The notes below the pieces were generated by a model. It made no database searches and had not been told where the DNA came from. It saw only the letters and a list, made by a program, of their open reading frames with translations. Below are positions 59,558-64,000 of a DNA stretch of 64,000 nt, one piece after another (positions within the stretch are counted from its first letter, which is position 1; each line of letters opens with the position of its first letter). Both the position numbers and the translations under genes were made by a program. Source of the DNA: Tamarix chinensis (lineage: Eukaryota > Streptophyta > Magnoliopsida > Caryophyllales > Tamaricaceae); assembly GCA_030549775.1 (NCBI GenBank), contig CM060175.1, positions 30,274,762-30,338,761 on the forward strand. The letters are read 5' to 3'.

Positions 59558-59764
59558 CTATTTACCATACACACACCCTTCACAAAAACAAAGATTATCA
59601 ATTTTAGGCAACCCTACAACCATGTCTTTTTTGCATAACAATTGTAATCCTTTAACATTCAAGTGACCATATCTCAAACGCCATAATTTTGCTTCTGCAT
59701 TCTCCTTGGCCACTAAGGCACAATTTTCACCACCAAATGATACATCTAATGGAAACATTTTGTT
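59558..59764 (-). pseudogene. copia GAG-pre-integrase domain
   Basis: Reads FPLDVSFGG, then LWRLRYGHLNVKGLQLL and CFCEGCVYGK, an HH-CC-type zinc-binding region ahead of integrase. It is bounded by an in-frame TGA at 59765-59767 and a TAG at 59558-59560. Downstream of the TAG the frame continues with [11 protein letters not shown], so the stop is a point mutation (CAG to TAG is the simplest reading). Confidence 0.85.
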
Positions 59765-60187
59765 TCAGGTCATTGGAACATGAAACATCTTTCTACCAGA
59801 ATTCTTTTCATGTATAATACATGCATCATTTTCAAACATAACAGAGTAGCCACTAGTCAACAATTGTCCAACACTTAGCAAGTTATGGGCTAAAGAGGGT
59901 ACATATTGCACATCATGAAGAAGTTTTGTGTTACCGTCTGTGGATTTGATAGAAACGGTACCTTTCCCTTCAACTTTGACTACCTTGTCATCACCAAGTC
60001 GCACTTCTAATTTTTTCATCTCATCAAGTTCTTTGAACAGCATCTTGTCGCCACACATATGGTTGGAACAACCACTATCAATGAACGAAATGTTATCGGT
60101 TACATTCTCCAAAGTAGAGTGAGCCATGAACAAGTTGGACTCCTCTTGCGGTATCTCTGTGAACTTAGCATGTTTCTGCTCATCCTT
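59765..60187 (-). pseudogene. copia aspartic protease
   Basis: Contains the active-site FIDSGCSNHM and the typical LLSVGQLL near the end. It is continuous in frame with the gag zinc knuckle through a short KDEQKH-x-KFTEIPQEE segment, the only interruption being a TAA at 60188-60190. The protease domain itself has no stop. Confidence 0.85.
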
Positions 60188-60616
60188 TTACTTAAGCCAG
60201 CAATCAGACTCCTTGTGGCCATATTTCTTGCAGTAACGACATTCACCATCAAATTTACTCCACCCCCTTCCACGTCCACGACCACGACCTCGGCTGTGGG
60301 AACCACCTCTGCCATGACTCTTGCCACCCCAATTTTCTCACTTGCTTTTGAATGAGGACTCCCCCTTCACTTGAAAGGCTTTCTCCTCCATCTTTACAGT
60401 AGACCTGTTTAGCCTCTCTTCATGAGCTACTAAAGAACTCATTAGTTCATCAAAAGTATAGGTAGACAGGTCATTAGCCTCCTCAATGGCAGCCACCACA
60501 TGATTAAAATCTTTGGTCAAACTTCTCAAAAGTTTACTTACTATTGTTTGTTCACTAATGCTATCCCCATAGGACCTCATATGACCAAGAGAAATGAGAG
60601 AAAATGGGGCAGCCAA
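60188..60616 (-). pseudogene. copia gag, 5'-truncated, with zinc knuckle
   Basis: The C-terminal part of the gag (UBN2-type) domain is present: MRSYGDSISEQTIVSKLLRS, then FNHVVAAIEE and LMSSLVAHEERL. A TGA at 60338-60340 interrupts it (SK-stop-ENWGG, CGA to TGA being simplest), after which an RG-rich linker leads to a CX2CX4HX4C knuckle (CRYCKKYGHKESDC, 60200-60241) and a TAA at 60188-60190. Upstream of MRSYG the sequence is no longer gag: LTR-like DNA joins near 60580, so the primer-binding site and gag N-terminus are deleted. Confidence 0.8.
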
Positions 60617-61100
60617 ATAGGTTGTATTTATTCAGTTAAAACTCTTCACTTCATAGAAAGCTGTTAGGTCTAACACAGTTATAGCTTCAATAAAAATAAC
60701 CGACTTGGTTAAGACCAAACTAAAGGCAATCTAAAGAGAGCTAACCTTCCTAGTTTAGATCTAACCAAGAGAAATAACCATTGAATTTTCTGGGCTGTCA
60801 AAATCGAGTATTCTGCCCTCCCTTTTACAACTGATTTTAATTAATCCTCCAAGTTAACGAGCTAAATAATAGGTAGTTATAATTAATTTTAAAGAAGTAA
60901 AAGCTACTTTATTAGGTCTGACTTTTGACAGAAAAGTAACTCTGCTGAAAAACATAAAAAGTATTGTTTCATTCTTCCCAAAAGATGAATGCAACTGAGT
61001 TTCTTCCTCCTTTGTTTTCTGCACACAGGCAGTCCAAAAAGTGTTCCATCCAGCTAATCTGCCCTACTGACCTGGCACATTAACCAGTCGGTTGTTGAAT
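60590..61100 (-). mobile_element. copia LTR-like block (5' side), fused to gag
   Basis: Minus-strand sequence with LTR features (GAATAAATACAACC, GTGTTAGACCTAACAGC) and landmarks shared with 55730-56650 and 12760-13560 (GAACACTTTTTGG against GAACAGCTTTTGGG). It joins gag directly without a primer-binding site, implying an internal deletion. The outer terminus is undefined. Confidence 0.4.
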
Positions 61101-61849
61101 GCCTAAGGGATAATATCATGTAATTATGCCCCTTTTATCAATTTTATACCCCATAATATTACATCATACCTTGAGAGGCTTTGGATAATAGGAGAAAGGG
61201 TTTAACCTTGAGAGGTTACCAGTTGTTATTATTTGATTAGAGCCGAATCTTACGAGATTACCCGATATTACTAATATTGTCATGTTTGTGTAATGTGTGA
61301 TAATCTTTGATCATAATGGTATAAAATACTTTAACTTAAAATGAAAGATAATGGGTTTAGGATGATTATCCTACAGATTGTTTGACCATAACTGATGTTT
61401 ATTATTAATTATTAAAATTAATATGTTAATTTTGGGTTAGAGTCTACATTACATCGGAGGGTATAGAGCACCTCATTTTTCTAGCATCCAAAAGAAGGCT
61501 CAAGAGCTCTAAATAGGCCATTTTCTCCATTAACTCCTGGACATTCTTAAGCATAACTGCCGTAGGAGAATCCTCCACACATAACAACAATAATGTATTC
61601 ATTAGTTTTTCTATGTTAGGAGAATTTAATACTCTTGGACTAATATATGAGCTAGATTATTAGGAGTCATGCAAGCCATATATCACCAAATAGTCATCAA
61701 CTCACCACCTTTTTCTTTGCTTTATCATGGCTCAAATATGGCTTGGAATAAGCCATGTGACTATTGGCCACCACCATCCTGCAACAGGCACATTTTTTAG
61801 CTCAACATTCGAAAATCAAGAAGAAAAGAAGGCATGCAGGTCATATTTG
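61101..61849. other. no gene recognised
   Basis: Intermediate composition. A short direct repeat accttgagaggNtt occurs at 61170 and 61206. No termini or frames of note. Confidence 0.35.
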
Positions 61850-62485
61850 AATAATAATACAATTATTAAGATTAAGATTATCGTTAAAATAATAATTTCA
61901 AAATTATTGGTTATTATTAATTATTAAAATTAATATGTTAATAAGTATGTAACCAATAATTATCAACTAAATAAGAAACAAAACTAATGAAATTTGTCTA
62001 TTTTATCTCTTAATCATATTTTAAACTTGACCTATTTTAGTCATTAAGAAACCTATTACGCAAGGTCCATAACTAACATATATGCTAACAAATTTAGTTA
62101 ATAATGAAATAAATGACAATACAAACATACAAAATTGATCAAGTAGCTAAACCTAACTTATATTGTCTAACAAATAAAATAATGTTTTTCAAGAATTGGA
62201 TAAAATGGAAAAAAAATGCTCAAAAAGAGCTTAGAAATGGAGAAAAAGAAAATAATTTGGGTGAGGATAAGGTTTTGAGAAGTGTATTGGAAATTGAGCT
62301 CCCTTAATAGCATTAAATATTACATAACATATAAAATGTTTCCACAATACAAAAATTAACAAAATACTAAATAAATTTTTTAACAAAAATGGCATCAATT
62401 ATTGTTGGTTTCAATAATTAATTTATATCACTTTCTAAATAAAGGATTAGAGAATGTAAATATTTATAAAATAAATGACACGTAT
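61850..62485. repeat. isolated AT-rich tandem-family unit
   Basis: Landmarks in order and in the same orientation: aattattaagattaagattatc, gacctattttagtcattaag, ttagttaataatgaaataaatgac, gaagtgtattgg, aatttatat and aaataaatgacacgtataat. It is cut at its right end by the TGTAACA-family repeat. Confidence 0.7.
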
Positions 62486-63731
62486 AATAAAACACTTCAT
62501 AATTAAACGATATACAAAGCATAACATACGCGGGCTTAGGGAAAATTACAATCAACATAAAAACTATTACACAATGCAACGCCTCATATACAATAGGAAA
62601 TGCATAACATAAAGTCCATGCACTTAGCACTCCATCACATACCAAAATAGAGACAGGTACCAAAGCCAAACTTATACCATATCAATAGATCATAAATGTG
62701 AAACAAACAATTTTGGTCATACACCATTAAATAAATAATTATTTAACATCATCTCTCGAATTATATCTATGTGAGTGCGGGAACCCCACTATTATAGATA
62801 GTAGATCAGAAATACCCAAGGCAGAATACACCTGGCCATTATTATTCACCAGTGGATTGATCTCTAAGACACCCTACGCCTAGATACTATTCTTGCCGGT
62901 GGATTAGTCTAGCTTCGACTCGCATGGTGTTCCACTATAAGTGATAAGTATCTTCCTATAATTCATTATCATCTAAGGTTTGGTTCACTGAGCTCGGGAT
63001 CCCCCACTATTATAGCCAGTGGATCAAAAACACCTAGGGCAGAACGCATGGCCACTATTTTTCGCTTGTGGATAGGTCTGGACCCGGCTCAATAACCTTT
63101 CACTTTTTGTAATTAGTGTTTTATTCATGTCTTATTCAGCAGGTCCATTTATTTAACTCAAGGGGTAGAAGGTCACAAATCCAGAGACACAAAGATATAC
63201 CGGCCATAGAATCAAGGATTCCATATCAAGGAGCATGCCACACATAAAACCCTAACATGTACTTCTAACATATCCAACACATATTTCCATGCATGCTTAT
63301 AAACCAGGCACCTCTAACATGATTCAACTCTATACCATGCATTATCCTTATAATATTCACTGATTTACCAATATACCCTTATCCTTATAATATATATGGA
63401 CATACTTCCTAAGGCCACAAACCCTCATTCTTTTATTTAATATCCTTTAATGTCGTAATATGGAGGCTCATTTAATTCATTAACATGTTATTTGCAATTT
63501 ATTGATTTCCCCTTTCATACTTACAAAAATTACTGAAATACCCTCGTGTTTTTAAAGTTACCCAGTTACCCCAGTTCTACTTGCCAAATTACCATATTAC
63601 CCGCTATACCTTTATAATTACCAAATTACCCTCCATATTTATTAAATCACCAGTTTTACCCCTCATACTTGTTAAGTTACCAAATTACCCTTCCAGTTGG
63701 TTAAATTACCAAACTACCCTTTCTACTTACT
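62486..63731 (+). mobile_element. TGTAACA-family repeat, copy B (5'-truncated)
   Basis: Matches the left arm of 45029-47407: gtgagtgcgggaaccccactatt (here) and gagtacgggaacctcactatt, ccggtggattagtct, catggtgttccactataagtgataagtatctt, ggtttggttcactgagctcgggatcccccact. The right part, 63520-63731, is a degenerate tandem of about 30-bp units (ttaccaaattaccct) that ends exactly at the next TGTAACA terminus. Confidence 0.6.
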
Positions 63732-64000
63732 TGTAACACCTCCATTTTCAAAACACAAAATACTTAGAAATCAATCCGAAAGCTGAACAAGAATGAGGGT
63801 ATTACCGCCACATCTAGTACAAGTAGATATCATTATTCTACTTACACTAGATGTTAAGGTTATAACTTCAAATAGAAACCAAAATAAAACTCCACAACAT
63901 TCTTAATCTAATAAGACACCATAATAAAGTCAAATAACAACGTTGAAAGTAGCTAACGACAAGTCAGGAAATTTAATAACTCTTACTACATTTAAAACTC
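63732..64000 (+). mobile_element. start of TGTAACA-family repeat, copy C (runs off window)
   Basis: Begins TGTAACACCTCC and contains gggtattaccgccacatctagtac, equivalent to ggggatgttactgccacacttagtac at about 45096 in the foldback left arm. Same orientation as copy B, directly after it. Confidence 0.6.

Noticed and set aside
1..64000. A new multi-gene functional system
   Set aside because: All recognisable coding sequence is fragmentary or belongs to dead retrotransposons. There is no group of intact neighbouring genes to support such a claim.

Overview
This is AT-rich, heavily repetitive plant nuclear DNA, most likely from a eudicot. The evidence is short exon relics with GT/AG splice sites whose best matches are plant families (a phosphoglucomutase/phosphomannomutase-like protein and an ABCC13-like transporter), Ty1-copia, Ty3-gypsy, Stowaway-like and PIF/Harbinger-like elements, and long AAT/AT/GA microsatellites. 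I see no intact protein-coding gene, no rRNA or tRNA, and no convincing organellar insert. Most long reading frames in the window are shadows in low-complexity DNA or in transposon sequence.

Layout. Positions 376-2815 and 16868-19275 are two same-orientation copies of a 2.4 kb gene segment carrying minus-strand exon relics. A family of AT-rich tandem units of about 0.5-0.9 kb fills 2965-8690 and recurs at 13941-14610 and 16585-16850 (weak), at 37681-42720, and at 61850-62485, always in the same orientation. From 19.5 to 34.2 kb is a patchwork of directly repeated modules (here called A, B, C, D, E and F). They carry fragments of a minus-strand gene that I cannot fully name and of a PGM/PMM-like gene. 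A retrotransposon LTR (23076-23952) sits exactly at a module boundary. The stretch 34.25-35.72 kb is unidentified and richer in GC. The second tandem array (37.7-42.7 kb) holds a MITE whose interior has turned into long microsatellites, and a 991-bp solo LTR with a near-perfect target-site duplication.

From 42.7 to 51 kb there are microsatellites studded with small palindromes, a G-rich block, and a foldback arrangement of a TGTAACA-ended repeat (45029-47407). A second partial copy and the start of a third copy of this repeat lie at 62.5-64 kb. The stretch 51.5-53.05 kb is a tandem array of GCCGAT palindromes resembling DNA-transposon subterminal repeats. Directly beside it are two exons of an ABCC13-like transporter. 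After a Ty3-gypsy 3' remnant (54789-55103) comes a dead Ty1-copia element on the minus strand (57074-60616, with diverged LTR-like blocks at 55730-56650 and 60590-61100). Its gag-protease-integrase-reverse transcriptase-RNase H order is recognisable, but it is broken by stops, frameshifts and an RNase H deletion.

Nothing here looks like a working multi-gene system. The notable biology is structural: gene fragments and transposons duplicated together in one orientation, which leaves a readable relative chronology of insertion, amplification and decay. Family identifications rest on motifs recognised by eye, without database searches.
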